A DNA stretch of 64,000 nucleotides from Metridium senile (lineage: Eukaryota > Cnidaria > Anthozoa > Actiniaria > Metridiidae). The stretch spans positions 5,920,069 to 5,984,068 of the forward strand of contig OX459105.1 in the NCBI GenBank assembly GCA_949775045.1. The letters run 5' to 3'. The position numbers were made by a program, and so were the translations under genes. Under the pieces are notes generated by a model that worked only from the letters and a program-made list of their open reading frames with translations, was not told the DNA's origin and made no database searches. This document shows, one piece after another, positions 1 to 10,480 of the stretch (positions are counted from its first letter, which is position 1; each line of letters begins with the position of its first letter).

Positions 1-10
1 AACCAACCAG

Positions 11-75
<65 letters not shown>
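1..75. repeat. (AATC)n simple repeat
   Basis: About 15 tandem AATC units, cut by the window start. The same array type lies downstream of every TRIM copy (14385-14592, 30081-30905, 59957-60195), so this marks the distal end of module A. Confidence 0.95.
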
Positions 76-76
<1 letters not shown>

Positions 77-218
77 TAAATTGGTGATAAATTGATCTTA
101 GTTATAATTGCTTTGTGTTGTGTTGGTCATATTACATGTTGCAACATTTGTTAATTTTGTCAAGCAATTCATGTAGTTTTTTTTCAGTAGTGTAAACCGA
201 TCGGTCATTATTATAATT
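76..218. other. TRIM module 3' flank, distal part (module A)
   Basis: Non-coding. Nearly identical to 14593-14735, 30902-31045 and 60199-60345, from TATAAATTG to CCGATCGGTCATTATTATAA. It is shared only because the modules are duplicated; I see no gene in it. Confidence 0.8.
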
Positions 219-1514
219 GCTTCCGTAGCGGAGCGAGCCTGGAGCGAGCGGAGCAAGGCAGCGATCCTATTTCAGTAGATAGGCAACAAAAATCGAGATT
301 TAACTGCATACCATGCATACCAAAATTCGACCACAATGCCTTTCGCCCATGCATTCCAAGCATACCAAAGTTCGACCACAATGGAGTTCGTGCTTTAATT
401 TTAAATCCTCGTGACCTGACGGCTTTCGTCCTCTAGCCGATTTGCAGTTCACTCTGTTGATTTTATGAAGAGAATGTCTTTAAAACGTTCAACCTACGTA
501 CTTTGGAATCAATGGAGGGAGAATTTAGGTAATAAGGGACTATTTAGTCACTTATTTAATTGCTCGACACAAGACAAGTCTACTCCAGAATATTCGCTCA
601 GCATAACAAAGCCCGGAACAAAGCCTTCTCTCATGTTCTTTGTACCCAGATGGAAAGCGGTTTATTTTAAGAACACTTTTATACATCCTGAAGTCCGAAA
701 AGCAACTCAGAACACTATTACAAAATCGTCCATATTAGTAAGTAGATTTGTTATCGTAACTTTTATCGTGAATATAATCATGAATTTATTGTAAACATTA
801 CTAAATTTGAACTGTAATTGATGAATATGTAATTCAGCTTTTGTTTGGTGTCAGTTATTATCAAAATACTATTCATTTATTCATAAAATATACAGATTGT
901 TGCGGCATGCGTGACTCAAACCTGCTGTAAACAATAACTTGGATTGTTTAATCGGTCGTTCTAAACCCCCCCAAAAACGTATCTAGATCGACCACACACG
1001 CACTAAATATATTAATAGATAACAAATCTTTATTTCTATCATAGATTTAAGAAACTATATTAAAATTTGAAGTACATTTTGAGTCATTTTGTTTGTGTTG
1101 ACGAGTCTGTAGGATTCAGCAAACATTAATTGTCAGGCGTTCCTGGGGCAGCCGACAGATCTACCTCCCTCAGTTTCAATAATTGATAATTACAAAAGGA
1201 AAACAACGACACTAGACTCCACTATTGCGTAATACTATATAAATATATCACAGGTTTATAAAAAACACTCAAACATTGATCTTCAATTTTTCATCATCAA
1301 TGCATCCAGGGCACGAGTAAATGCTCAATCTGGGCGTCTAGTTTAAGTACATATGCCGTACGAAAGACATTTCAGATAAAATTTCACCACAGCAAACCTT
1401 ATCACAAAAAGTTTTGACATTTTCAAGGGTATGTGTCGTGTCATTTCATACTTTTCAAATGAAAGCAATCCCAACTAAATTAAGGCAGCACTCACTAAAT
1501 GTAAATTAGGCTAG
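219..1514. mobile_element. Insertion of about 1.3 kb specific to module A
   Basis: Modules B, C and D run continuously through this point (TCATTATTATAATTATAATC), while module A is interrupted between ...TTATAATT and TTATAATC.... At most 2-3 bp can be read as a target duplication and no clear terminal inverted repeat is visible. The left end is unusually GC-rich (a GGAGCGAGC-type stretch at 228-262). A near-repeat with the core TTCGACCACAATG occurs around 326-340 and 371-385. Either an insertion of unknown type or sequence lost from the other three modules. Confidence 0.55.
465..794 (+). CDS. Hypothetical 109-aa ORF inside the module A insertion
   Basis: An open frame starting MKRMSLKRST and ending in a hydrophobic stretch (about residues 88-109, VIVTFIVNIIM). 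No family is recognisable and no second copy exists in the window to test conservation. It lies entirely inside the insertion found only in module A. It could be a chance ORF in AT-rich DNA or the remnant of a mobile-element gene. Confidence 0.2.
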   Translation: MKRMSLKRSTYVLWNQWRENLGNKGLFSHLFNCSTQDKSTPEYSLSITKPGTKPSLMFFVPRWKAVYFKNTFIHPEVRKATQNTITKSSILVSRFVIVTFIVNIIMNLL

Positions 1515-1605
1515 TTATAATCAATTACATTTGATTCATCGATCAGCTCTGTACTCGATGCATGATTGCGTGACCTAAATGATTACGTCACCAGATCACC
1601 AATAT

Positions 1606-1757
1606 ACAATAGCTGTTGTTACAGTTAAATACAAATGTTTTTAAACAATGGATTCTAATACATGGCTCTCGGTGGAAAAACAAAAACTGGACCTGAAATC
1701 CTCGACTTGAATCCATTGTTCAAAATCGTTTGCATATCACTGTAATAACAGCTATTA
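1606..1757. repeat. Old inverted-repeat (MITE-like) element in TRIM 3' flank
   Basis: The arms AATAGCTGTTGTTACAG and CTGTAATAACAGCTATTA, together with AACAATGGATTC / GAATCCATTGTT, form an approximately 50-bp-arm hairpin. Copies are at 31125-31277 and 60425-60577; in B the left arm is deleted (about 14820). Presence in several modules means it was inserted before the duplications. Confidence 0.7.
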
Positions 1758-1856
1758 AGCATACGTTACAGTTTGCTATAAGGGTTCTTCTGCTATAAAT
1801 ACTAATAATAAATGGAAACTAGCGAGTAAACTAGTACATATTTCATCAGTGTGCAA

Positions 1857-1952
1857 TGTAACGCCGTTAAAAAAGATACTTATCTTTTTTAAAGTTTACA
1901 GCTTTAGCCCTTTGTCGGATTAAAGTTAAGTATTTTTTTTTACGGTGTTACA
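1857..1952. repeat. Hairpin in the TRIM-A 3' UTR region
   Basis: The left arm TAACGCCGTTAAAAAAGATA is the inverted counterpart of the right arm ending ...TTTTTTACGGTGTTA. Related hairpins occur in C (31407-31558) and D (60718-60810); B has lost it. It sits about 190-280 nt downstream of the stop codon, so it may be in the mature 3' UTR if the nearby poly(A) signal is skipped. Confidence 0.65.
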
Positions 1953-1961
1953 AATTTCAAT

Positions 1962-1967
1962 TTATTA
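1962..1967 (-). terminator. Candidate poly(A) signal of TRIM-A
   Basis: AATAAA on the minus strand, about 175 nt downstream of the stop codon of copy A. The equivalent AATAAA is at 60820-60825 for copy D. Confidence 0.5.
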
Positions 1968-2139
1968 ACTATCTTATATATACTAAAAATAAGTGAACTA
2001 GGAAAAACATTCTATTTCTCTACTATAAAATTGATATTATAAGAGTTGAATAATAAGTCAGTCAGTAATTCATCAATCATTTAATCAATGTCATCAAGTC
2101 AATCATCTTACTGAGAAAACAAATAATGTCTACTGGGTC

Positions 2140-4395
2140 TCATCTAAACACCTGCACACGTTTACCAGCCCCTTCCAGTACAAAGACTTGACTATCTGGT
2201 GTAACTACAACATCTTTAGGGCCATTCATTTTACCAAGACCTGTACCACGGCTACCAAAACACCTGATGAACCTACCATCTTGATTCAATAATTGTACAC
2301 GATGGTTACCAAAATCACAGACAAGAATCATGTCTGCACCAAACACAGCAAGTCCCCTTAGAACATTAAACTGAGCTTCTTTGTTACCATTCTCTCCAAA
2401 CGAGAACAACAAACCACCATTCTCGTCAAAAACATAAATACTGTTACTCTTGTAAAAAGATACGAAGTATTTATTGTTATCATGAGCGAAAAAACCAGGA
2501 AGCCCAACATCACGAATATCCAATTTGATATCTTGAAGGAGATGACCTGCTTGTTTAGAAACCAACTTTATAAATGTTTCTTTACTATCCTGATTATTAG
2601 CCAAACATGCAATGCTTTGCTCTGTTGTACACATTCTTGTAAATAGCATTCCTTTCTGTTTACAAATAGTTCTATTGTAGTTACCATGAATTTCGAATTC
2701 CTTTATACAGCCATAACCATCTTGATTATCACTGACAAGTAGTCGGTTGTCTTTGAAGGCTACTCCATATGCATTACTCAATCGTTTCTCTCCTGTTCCT
2801 TCACCACCAAACTGTCTCAAATACTCTCCATCAGCACTCAATAATACAACGCGACGGATACCACGACTATCATCATCAACAACAGCTGTCTCGCCTTTCT
2901 TACTCACAGCTAGTGCTTGGGGAAATAATAACCTTCCTGTCTCAATAACCCTGACTGGTTTAATCTCTGCTTTAGCATCGATTGTCTCAACGTTCTGTGG
3001 TGAGTTGTTGATCGGTTTTCCTCCAATACTCACCAGAACTTTGTACGGTGATGGCTTTTCTGCTTTATATTTAACGGTGTACTTTCCAGTTTGAATTTCA
3101 GAGAGTTCTGTTTGTACATCGTTGCCGTCAATATCTTGGATTTGTACATCAATCAAAGCTTTATTGGTATCGCATACATCTCCTTTTGAATCTTTACTCA
3201 CGATATCAAAATGGTTAATAAAACCACATTTTGCGTGACTTCGAGTTTCGATCGAACATCGTGACGGGTTTGTCATGCTTTGTACGATCGTTCCAAGCTT
3301 GACATCTTTTACACTATTAATGGTATCTGTGTTTGAAATATAATGTACGCTTGAGTTGCGCTTGACTGGTTTCGTGGACAAAATTGAAGCTCCTTTGACA
3401 GTAGTTTTACAAACTTCCTCTAGCTTCTCATGTCCTTCCAATATAAACTGCTTTAAGTTGTAGTCATCTATTTCTTGACACTGATTCTGTAATTCCACAG
3501 CCTGTTGAAGAATAGCGTCAATTTCACTTTTCTCTTCATCATTCGCTGTTGTTTGATCCACAAAGAAGTCGTTCAAGCTCGCAATTATTGCGTTTTCTTT
3601 ATCTTGTAAAATCTTCATCTGAGCTTGGGTGTCACTACGTAATTTCGCTTTAGCTACATATACTTCGTTGTTAATCCTGTCTCTATTTTGACGAGATAGT
3701 TCCAGTTCTTTCTCGTACATTTTAATCGCTTCATTCAGTCGGTGTTTTTCTTTTCTAATGTCTTTTTTAGCATGTGCAGCAGCTTCTTCGATGCTTACCT
3801 TGTTGTGAATACTATGTGCTGTTGCAACACATTTCTGGCAAATGCATTTCTTGCATGTTTGACAGTAATATTCGAGGCGAATGTTCTCGTGGTATTGCTC
3901 TTGACAAAACGACTTGTGATCGATATAACTGCTCATATTTTCTTTCCTTAATTTGCTTAACGGCGTTGCTTGGTGGGTCTCTTTCAGTGGACTGATGGTC
4001 TTGTGGATGTTCACACAATCACTACAAAGAAATCCTTCACATTGGAAACAAAATGCAACTATAACGCGGTGTTTAGAACAACCAAAACATTGCTGTAACT
4101 GCTGCTGATCGCTAGTCTTGTTTTTGATGGAGTTGTATAACTGTACCAAGGAGTTATGTTCAAATGAAGTTGGTAGGTTGACAACATTGCCTTCTTGTAC
4201 GGTAATCTTCGCTCTACAAGAAGGGCACTTGAATGGCTTTCTCTCCTTCTTACAAGCTTCGTCCCAGCTTTGAATACATGCAAAGCAGAAAGTATGTAGA
4301 CACGGCAGTGTCTTCGGTTCGGTGAATATATCATTACATATAACACAGGTTACTATCTTCTCCAATTCTTGAGTGAAATCGTTGAGTTCTGCCAT
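2140..4395 (-). CDS. TRIM-NHL protein (TRIM2/3/71-like E3 ligase), copy A, intact
   Basis: Single-exon gene of 751 aa with full class-VII TRIM architecture. The RING is a canonical C3HC4 (C17, C20, C32, H34, C37, C40, C57, C60). B-box 1 is at about 103-141 (C103/C106, C116/C119, C124/C127, H131, H141) and B-box 2 at about 164-197 (C164, H169, C178, C181, C186, C189, H194, H197). A charged coiled coil spans about 205-330, a filamin/Ig-like domain about 380-475, and NHL repeats about 485-751. Family members are RING ubiquitin ligases whose NHL propeller binds RNA or protein, usually in the cytoplasm; the substrate here is unknown. The start ATG has A at -3 and G at +4. Copy A is one codon shorter than D because of a gap in B-box 2 (KCVATAH versus KCAIATAH). 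Its 5' flank is unlike that of B, C and D, so its promoter probably differs. Confidence 0.93.
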   Translation of the reverse strand: MAELNDFTQELEKIVTCVICNDIFTEPKTLPCLHTFCFACIQSWDEACKKERKPFKCPSCRAKITVQEGNVVNLPTSFEHNSLVQLYNSIKNKTSDQQQLQQCFGCSKHRVIVAFCFQCEGFLCSDCVNIHKTISPLKETHQATPLSKLRKENMSSYIDHKSFCQEQYHENIRLEYYCQTCKKCICQKCVATAHSIHNKVSIEEAAAHAKKDIRKEKHRLNEAIKMYEKELELSRQNRDRINNEVYVAKAKLRSDTQAQMKILQDKENAIIASLNDFFVDQTTANDEEKSEIDAILQQAVELQNQCQEIDDYNLKQFILEGHEKLEEVCKTTVKGASILSTKPVKRNSSVHYISNTDTINSVKDVKLGTIVQSMTNPSRCSIETRSHAKCGFINHFDIVSKDSKGDVCDTNKALIDVQIQDIDGNDVQTELSEIQTGKYTVKYKAEKPSPYKVLVSIGGKPINNSPQNVETIDAKAEIKPVRVIETGRLLFPQALAVSKKGETAVVDDDSRGIRRVVLLSADGEYLRQFGGEGTGEKRLSNAYGVAFKDNRLLVSDNQDGYGCIKEFEIHGNYNRTICKQKGMLFTRMCTTEQSIACLANNQDSKETFIKLVSKQAGHLLQDIKLDIRDVGLPGFFAHDNNKYFVSFYKSNSIYVFDENGGLLFSFGENGNKEAQFNVLRGLAVFGADMILVCDFGNHRVQLLNQDGRFIRCFGSRGTGLGKMNGPKDVVVTPDSQVFVLEGAGKRVQVFR

Positions 4396-4424
4396 TGTAG
4401 TTGAGATGCTTTGATATGATTCCT

Positions 4425-5065
4425 ATTTACGAGTTCCGAGAAAAGCCAACCAAGAAACACCTGTCCCCACTACACCATGGAAACCATGACGCCATAAAGA
4501 AAAGACTCTTTGAAACTTTGTCAAAACAAAACTATTGGATAATAACAACTAGTAATTTTATTATAGAACTGTTTTGAATTATTCGGCGCTGATAAATACT
4601 GATGTCTTATAATTGATAAATACTGCTATAAAACACCTTTTGAGAAATTAAGGGATAATATTCCATGTACGTTATACTATGCTGGGTTGATAGGGCGAAA
4701 AGTTACATCTTATTGTCATAAATACAGTTTACTTTCCTTATGATAGCCATAACATATCAGTGTAATTGTTTTTCTTATGGTCTCAAGAAATATTGTTATT
4801 GTTAGATTGTGTTTAAATGGTCTGAACGGAAATGTTAGCAATATTTGCGAATTTTAATTAAAAGATTAAAAGATTGTCCGGTTCTGCTTGTGTAGACTAT
4901 TTCTGAATAACGATTTTCCGAGTGTGTATAATATCAAGAAAGACTGTTGTTGTTAGTGACTGATTGTTTGAATGGTTTTAACAAAGGTGTTAGTGATGAT
5001 AAAGGATTATGATCTACTGGGTGTGTAACGACTGTTGTTACTGTGATTGACGTTTCTGCAACTTG
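4425..5065. repeat. 5' flank of TRIM-A, direct repeat unit 1
   Basis: Starts ACGAGTTCCGAGAAAAGCCA and is repeated from 5562 (ACGAGTTCAGAGAAAAGCCA). Shared landmarks are CACTACACCATGGAAACCAT, TTGGATAATAACAACTAGT and TACTTTCCTTATGATAGCCA. Unit 1 also has internal repeats (TCAAGAAA...TTGTTAG...TTTGAATGGT at about 4784-4840 and 4934-4980). As the immediate upstream region of gene A it should contain the promoter; no clear TATA box was found. Confidence 0.7.
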
Positions 5066-5070
5066 TGTTA

Positions 5071-5277
5071 CAGCGCAACGCGCAAAATATGACCACATTT
5101 AATGTATTCGCATACTTCTATGCACGGGAGTTTGTACTTTAACTGACAGACACATTTGATATGAAGTTGTCTGATATTACCGAATAAGGCGTGTAAAAAC
5201 TCGTTTCGCAGCATAAAGTCCGTGCATAGAGGTATGCGAATATATTAAAAGTGGTCATACTCTAGCGCGTCGCGCTG
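5071..5277. mobile_element. 207-bp MITE with CAGCGC terminal inverted repeats
   Basis: The left end CAGCGCAACGCGC matches the inverse of the right end GCGCGTCGCGCTG. The arms continue inward through ATATGACCAC...TTCGCATAC...TATGCACGG. It is flanked by TA on the left and TT on the right, consistent with a decayed TA duplication (Tc1/mariner-like). No coding capacity. Confidence 0.65.
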
Positions 5278-5561
5278 TTGGTCTTTTCAGTTCTATGTTG
5301 AATTCTGGGCCATTTTTTTTTTTTCGTTATATTTTTTAGCTCACATTTGAGATAGGATTAGGGATTAGAGGTATTGAATTTAATGCAATGATTCATAACA
5401 TTCTCTATTAAAGTTTAAAGGATACAGAAAGTGCTTTTTTCTATTGCAACAAACTTACTAATGGAATAATTCTAGATTCTCTTAAAATATACAGAGATAG
5501 AATATTCTAGAACTGTTCTAACAATCTTGTAGCAATTACAAACCAGAACATTCTAGTTCAT
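5278..5561. other. Spacer between upstream repeat units
   Basis: Includes poly(T) at 5310-5325 and the phrase GGTCTTTTCAGTTCTAT (about 5280), which recurs at about 6030. No coding potential seen. Confidence 0.4.
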
Positions 5562-6130
5562 TTACGAGTTCAGAGAAAAGCCAACCAAGAAACACCTGTT
5601 CCCACTACACCATGGAAACCATGACGTCATAAAGAGAAGTACTCTTTGAAACTTTGTCAAAACAAAACTATTGGATAATAACAACTAGTTATGGTATATA
5701 AGAATTATATATTGAATTGTTCGGCTATAAATTCTGATGTCTGATTATTGACAAAAAAACGCTTTAAAACCTATTTTGAAATATCAAGGGATGATATTCC
5801 ATATACAATATATAATATGTACATTTTGTTTTTATAAATACGGTTTACTTTCCTTATGATAGCCATGATATCAGTGTAATTGGTTTTCTTATAGTCTCAA
5901 GAAAGACTGTTATTGTTAGATAGTGTTTGAATGGTCTGAACTCAATATTAGCGATATTCGCAAATTATAGGATTCAAAGATTGTCAGGTTCTGCTTGTGT
6001 AAAGACTTTTATAGTTTGTGTATTAACACAAGGTCTTTTCAGTTCTATTATGACTTATGAGACTTTAAGTTGTTATAGTTTAAGCTCACATTTTAGATAG
6101 GAGATGCATTGAGTTTTATAATTTAATGCA
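5562..6130. repeat. 5' flank of TRIM-A, direct repeat unit 2
   Basis: Second copy of the region at 4425-5065, diverged by small indels and lacking the 5071-5277 MITE. No TRIM coding sequence is attached, so only upstream DNA was duplicated. Confidence 0.7.
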
Positions 6131-6850
6131 ATGTTTCTTTACATGCTCTAAGGTAAATGGATATAGAAAAAGCTCTTTTAAAACACTCAGATAAACTGAT
6201 TTTTTTCTTTAACATTTATTTGCAATAAAGTTACGTAGAGTGAAGACATTAAAACTTGAAACAAAATTAAATAGTCAAGATGTAATAGTCAAATAGACAC
6301 AAAAGAATGCAATGGAATTTATTAAGTAACATAGAAAAGCTGATCTCTAAAAAGTTATTACAATTATACTAACACAGTTAACGAAGGTTCGCAAAGTTGA
6401 AAAAAATACTCGCCAACAGAAATGGGGTTACCTGTGGTGTTTGGAAACCAGAACGACGCTGCAAAGTGACGTAAAAGCTGGCATCAAGCTCTTGACGATT
6501 CAAACTGATCACGTGGTACTAAATTCACTAATCTCATTGGCGGAGAGGGGGACGACGCCTATTTAGATCCTACCCTGTTAGTATTTAGTACACGGGGAGA
6601 TATATCATTTGGGCTTCCTGTTTTAGCCAGGGGACCGCGCTCTGCCATCGGACGATAGGACTGATAACTAGTATATTCAAGATGGCCGGTTTTCCGTAGG
6701 AAAATGAACACAAACGACAGTAAATTCATGTTTTATTTATCCTCAAGTGAGTATGATGTGTTTTATTTAGTCCACTAACAAACATTGCTCACGACTCGCG
6801 ACTCGCAGAAAAGCGTATCATACAGCCCGTGGTTGCTGTACGTGTCTTAC
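6131..6850. other. Intergenic; fragment of the TAGAGTGAAG repeat family and a 125-bp repeat
   Basis: 6234-6330 (TAGAGTGAAGACATTAAA... GTAATAGTCAAATAGACAC) is a diverged fragment of the MITE family at 9113-9228 and 21572-21790. 6404-6530 (ACTCGCCAACAGAAATGGGG to ATCACGTGGTACTAAAT) recurs at 7614-7722. CAAGATGGCC at 6680 resembles a YY1 initiator site. Otherwise nothing recognised. Confidence 0.5.
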
Positions 6851-6900
6851 TCGTAATCCTCGCGTTTGCGGAAGGCTCCCTTTCGTTCCACATCGGCCAT
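6851..6900 (-). CDS. Candidate first coding exon (MADVERKG...)
   Basis: On the minus strand an ATG opens 16 codons (MADVERKGAFRKREDY) and runs into a consensus donor, GA|GTAAGA, at 6850. The frame meets a stop immediately inside the putative intron, as expected for a short first exon. The region is locally GC-richer than its surroundings. No downstream exon was identified. The protein is not recognised and this may be chance. Confidence 0.3.
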
Positions 6901-6939
6901 CTTTCCTCTGTCCCTAGTTTAGGTGTAGCTTTATCGTCT

Positions 6940-7261
6940 TTAGTCAAAAGACGTCAAATTGGTTGATTTGCGTGACAATCTACCTAAAAAAAAAAAAACA
7001 GATTACAACAAAATCAATATGTTACGTAAAACGTAAGCGTTTTACGCAAGTGTGCGTAAGTCAAGTCTCGCATGTAAATTCGACAAGAACCGGAGCGCGC
7101 AGTATTATTAAACGTTTATTTTTGATGAACGCCATGCAGAGTTAAGAGAATAGACATTTAGCAATTGTTTGCAATTAGGCTAAGATTCAAAAGTTTTCTC
7201 AATCAAATTAAAACAAATATCAACACAGCAAATAGCAGCCTAGCAGTGTGATTTTTTTTTC
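6940..7261. mobile_element. Piece of an old repeat also found inverted at about 20500-20830
   Basis: AAAAGACGTCAAATTGG and TTTGCGTGACAATCTACC match the terminal region of the element at 20031. GTTACGTAAAACGTAAGCG through AACACAGCAAATAGCAGCCT matches the inverse of 20550-20800. The copy resumes at 8645-8760, after the 7268-8638 insertion. Contains the near-palindrome CGTAAAACGTAAGCGTTTTACG (7024-7045). Confidence 0.65.
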
Positions 7262-7267
7262 ATGTCA

Positions 7268-8638
7268 CCCGACGTAGCTGCGCTAATCGAACAGTTTGAT
7301 AATCGAATTTAATCGAACGTAATCGAATTTAGTCGAACGATTAAGTTCGATTATGATGGATAATCAGACAAAATCGAACAGGAATTTTTTTGTGAGTGTT
7401 CGATTAAATTCGATTACCGAACATTATCGAACATTCTTTTAAATTTACAATTTTTGTCTTCCAAACTGTTTTAAACTGTTTTAAAGCGTTTTAAAACTAA
7501 TTTAACGAATACATTAAAAAACATATGTTTTATTTCTTTGCTGAAGTAAACTGTAACAAAGATATTTCGTACATGTAAATGTTTATACATGTACTCTTAA
7601 ACGTACTGTAAAATACTCGCCAACAGAATTGGGGTTATCTGTGGTGTTTGGAAACCAGAACGAGGCTGCAAAGTGACGTAAAAGCTGGCGATTCAAACTG
7701 ATCACGTGGTACTAAATCCACTACTACGTACTGTACAGATCGAATGTATCATAATATATTTTCCGAGCAACTTTAATTTCCTGGCTCTATCTCGTGTAAC
7801 TTTATTCCAATGAGCTCATTCTTTTTGATTTTTTGTTTTTGTTTTTGCGTGCAAATCTGCCCTTGGTCAGATAAAGGAAAACAGTTTACCAATTAATAAC
7901 AGAAGAAAAGTAGTGTACACTGAAGTTACTAACATTATTAGGTACGCGAATGTGCACGCTCCGAAGCCAGCAATTTTCTGAACAAGAAATTAAAGCGAGT
8001 GTAATACACGCAAAAAAGGCCGCGTAGCGCGTGTAGCTAGTTGATACAATACATTTGAGCTGTACTGTATTACAGAGCTAATAAAGTGAATAAAAGTGAA
8101 AAAATTGTTACTTTTCACTTTCATTGTTGCTGTGTTTTTTTTTTTTATAGATTGGAGTTTAAGGTAAAAAGTAAAGTAAAGCAACCTTATTTCATGTCGA
8201 CTGATAAAGACTAATCATGATAAAGACTGATAAAGTTGACGTTGAGGCCGACGGTGCGCTCATTTTACTCCCCTCTCTCCATCAGTGCACTCCGTTTTAC
8301 GGTATTACATGTCCCAAAGGACGTACCCCCCCCCCCCCCCCCCCCCAATAACTTTCCTAATGATCCGTCCCTTATGCAAAAAGGGCCTCGGGATTTAGTT
8401 ACTCAGTTACTCGAATTAACACTATATATTAGTAATCAATAGCTTTTGGTAATAGCTTTTGATCAATCATTTATCGAACTTTTTTGAACGTTCGATTAAG
8501 TTCGATTAAGCCCCCAAAAAAATTTTGAATGTTTGATTTTGTCTGATTACCGAATTTAATCACTTGATTAGTGTTCGATTACGTTCGATTAAGTTCGATT
8601 AATCGAACGTTCGATTTTGTCCGATTAGCTACGTCGGG
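7268..8638. mobile_element. 1.37-kb DNA transposon, CCCGACGTAGCT termini, 6-bp TSD, ATCGAA-saturated arms
   Basis: Perfect 12-bp terminal inverted repeats CCCGACGTAGCT...AGCTACGTCGGG, flanked by a 6-bp direct duplication ATGTCA (7262-7267 and 8639-8644). The empty site is visible in the inverted relative near 20545-20560 (reads TTTTCATGTCAATACAATG). About 170 bp at each end is packed with AATCGAAC/GTTCGATT motifs. The middle (7440-8470) contains a copy of the 6404-6530 repeat and a 25-C homopolymer (8325-8346). No transposase ORF, so it is non-autonomous. The 6-7 bp TSD would fit Dada or IS3EU-like superfamilies, but that is inference. Confidence 0.85.
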
Positions 8639-8644
8639 ATGTCA

Positions 8645-9335
8645 ATAGAATGTATTTTCTAGTTGTTTCAACATAGAGAGAGGAATTGTACAAGGATGAA
8701 TTGTTTTGCTGAATCACTGACAAAACTTCATTGAAACGTTCAAAGAAGGTAGATTCGATAATTCATAATATAAGTAGTAGTTTGTATCGTGAAACGAATT
8801 CACTGACTGCCGAGGTACGCTAACCGGTTTAAAGCGGTCAGTTGGGTCTGTTTTTCCGCTTTTTATGCTTAATTTTTCAACGATAAATTCATTATCAATT
8901 CAATACTTATTATAACTATCTTCCAGTACATGTCCTTTCCCCCCTCCTTATTGTATCTTTCATATTAACTATTTGCTTTGTAATTTATATCTATCTATCT
9001 ATCTTTATATGTACTTTAAAACACAATTACATTGTATACTGTAAAATAGCCCCAAAGAGGAATCCGGGAGAGGAATAAACTGGTCTATTCTTATTCTTTA
9101 AATCTTCATATAGAGTGAGGTCATTAAACCCGTTAAATAGATATTAGACTAACACATTAGTTTTAAATCTATTTGACTATTACACTTTAGCAAGCAATTT
9201 CTATTTCACGGGTTAAATGCCTTCACTCTATTATTTAACAGTATGTAACTTAAAAATAAACTTGAACTTGTTATGTCAAACAAGGTGTATGCTATATCTC
9301 TTTACATGTAGTAATGTTTATGTTCTGTTGTCAAG
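8645..9335. other. Intergenic, with a short TIR element
   Basis: 8645-8760 is the continuation of the repeat split by the 7268-8638 element. (ATCT)n occurs at about 8987-9004. No gene seen before the exon at 9336. Confidence 0.4.
9113..9228. mobile_element. 116-bp MITE, GAGTGA termini, TA-flanked
   Basis: The left end TAGAGTGAGGTCATTAAACC is the inverse of the right end GGGTTAAATGCCTTCACTCTA. TA flanks both sides. Relatives are at 6234-6330 and 21572-21790 (shared GTAATAGTCAAATAG and TTGCTTGCTAAAGTG stretches). Confidence 0.7.
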
Positions 9336-9429
9336 GTAACCCTCGCACAGCAGCTATTGATAGCACAGCATATCTTAAACCAGGCTCAGATTCGTAGTAA
9401 CAATGATGACGGCTCCAACGTCACCACTG
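9336..9429 (+). CDS. Internal exon of an unidentified Q/V-rich protein
   Basis: Open exon reading VTLAQQLLIAQHILNQ..., ending GTCACCACTG|GTAAGA, a consensus donor. The acceptor is either TCAAG|GTAACC (9335) or CACAG|CAGC (9350), both in frame. Its end phase (one base) joins exactly to the exon at 11122 to give ...SNVTT-V-SLPDI.... Glutamine-, valine- and asparagine-rich composition resembles activation regions of transcription factors, but no family is recognised. The intron (9430-11121) is almost wholly satellite. Confidence 0.65.
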
Positions 9430-9440
9430 GTAAGAACAAC

Positions 9441-10480
9441 TATAACAATCTTAAATCATCAGCATCATTATCAACATCGTTATCATCATTGTTAACATCG
9501 TTATCATCATCGTTATCATCATTATCATCATTGTTATCACCATTGTCAATATTATTATCATCAGCATCGTTATCATCATCGTTATCATCATCATTATCAA
9601 CATCGTTATCATCATCATCGTTATCATTGTCAATATTATCATCATCAGTATTGTCAATATTATTATCATCAGCATCATTATCAACATCGTAATCATCGTT
9701 ATTATCATTGTCAATATTATTATCGTCATCATCGTTATCATCATCATTGTTATCATCATTGTCATAATATTATCATTGTCAATATTAATATCATCATCGT
9801 TATCATCATTGTCAATATTAATATCATCATCGTTATCATCATTGTCAATATTATTATTATCATCAACATCGTTATCATCATTGTCAATATTATTATCATC
9901 ACCATCGTTATCATCATTGTCAATATTATTATCATCATCGTTATCATCATTGTCAATATTAATATCATCATCGTTATCATCATTGTCAATATTAATATCA
10001 TCATCGTTATCATCATTGTCAATATTATTATTATCATCAACATCGTTATCATCATTGTCAATATTATTATCATCACCATCGTTATCATCATTGTCAATAT
10101 TATTATCATCATCGTTATCATCATTGTCAATATTAATATCATCATCGTTATCATCATTGTCAACATCGTTATCATCATTGTCAATATTAATATCATCATC
10201 GTTATCATCGTTGACAATATTATTATCATCATCATCGTTATCATCATTGTCAATATTATTATCATCATCGTTATCATCATCATTGTCAATATTAGTATCA
10301 TAATCGTTATCATTACCATCATGATCATTATCACCATCGTTATCATTATCATTATCGTTGTCACCGTTATCATCATCATTTCAAAATCGTTATCATGGTC
10401 ATCATTATCACCATCGTTACCATTATATCGTTATCATCATCATCGTTATCATCATTATTATTACCACCATTACCATCATT
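9441..10480. repeat. ATC-rich minisatellite (ATTGTCAATATTATTATCATC...)
   Basis: Degenerate units of roughly 30-45 bp made of TTATCATC, ATTGTCAATATT and ATCATCATCG blocks, with a higher-order duplication (9776-10130 contains two near-identical blocks). Long open frames through it encode only Ser/Leu/Ile or Met/Ile/Thr repeats and are artefacts. Intronic. Confidence 0.9.

Noticed and set aside
2747..3094. Plus-strand frames opposite the TRIM genes (also 15759-16349, 32183-32984, 61153-61957)
   Set aside because: Antisense shadows of the conserved TRIM coding sequence, repeated in each copy because the sense strand is conserved.
7268..8638. CRISPR-like or operator array from repeated AATCGAAC words
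   Set aside because: Repeats are short, irregularly spaced and in both orientations inside a TIR element of a eukaryotic genome; no spacers of constant length.
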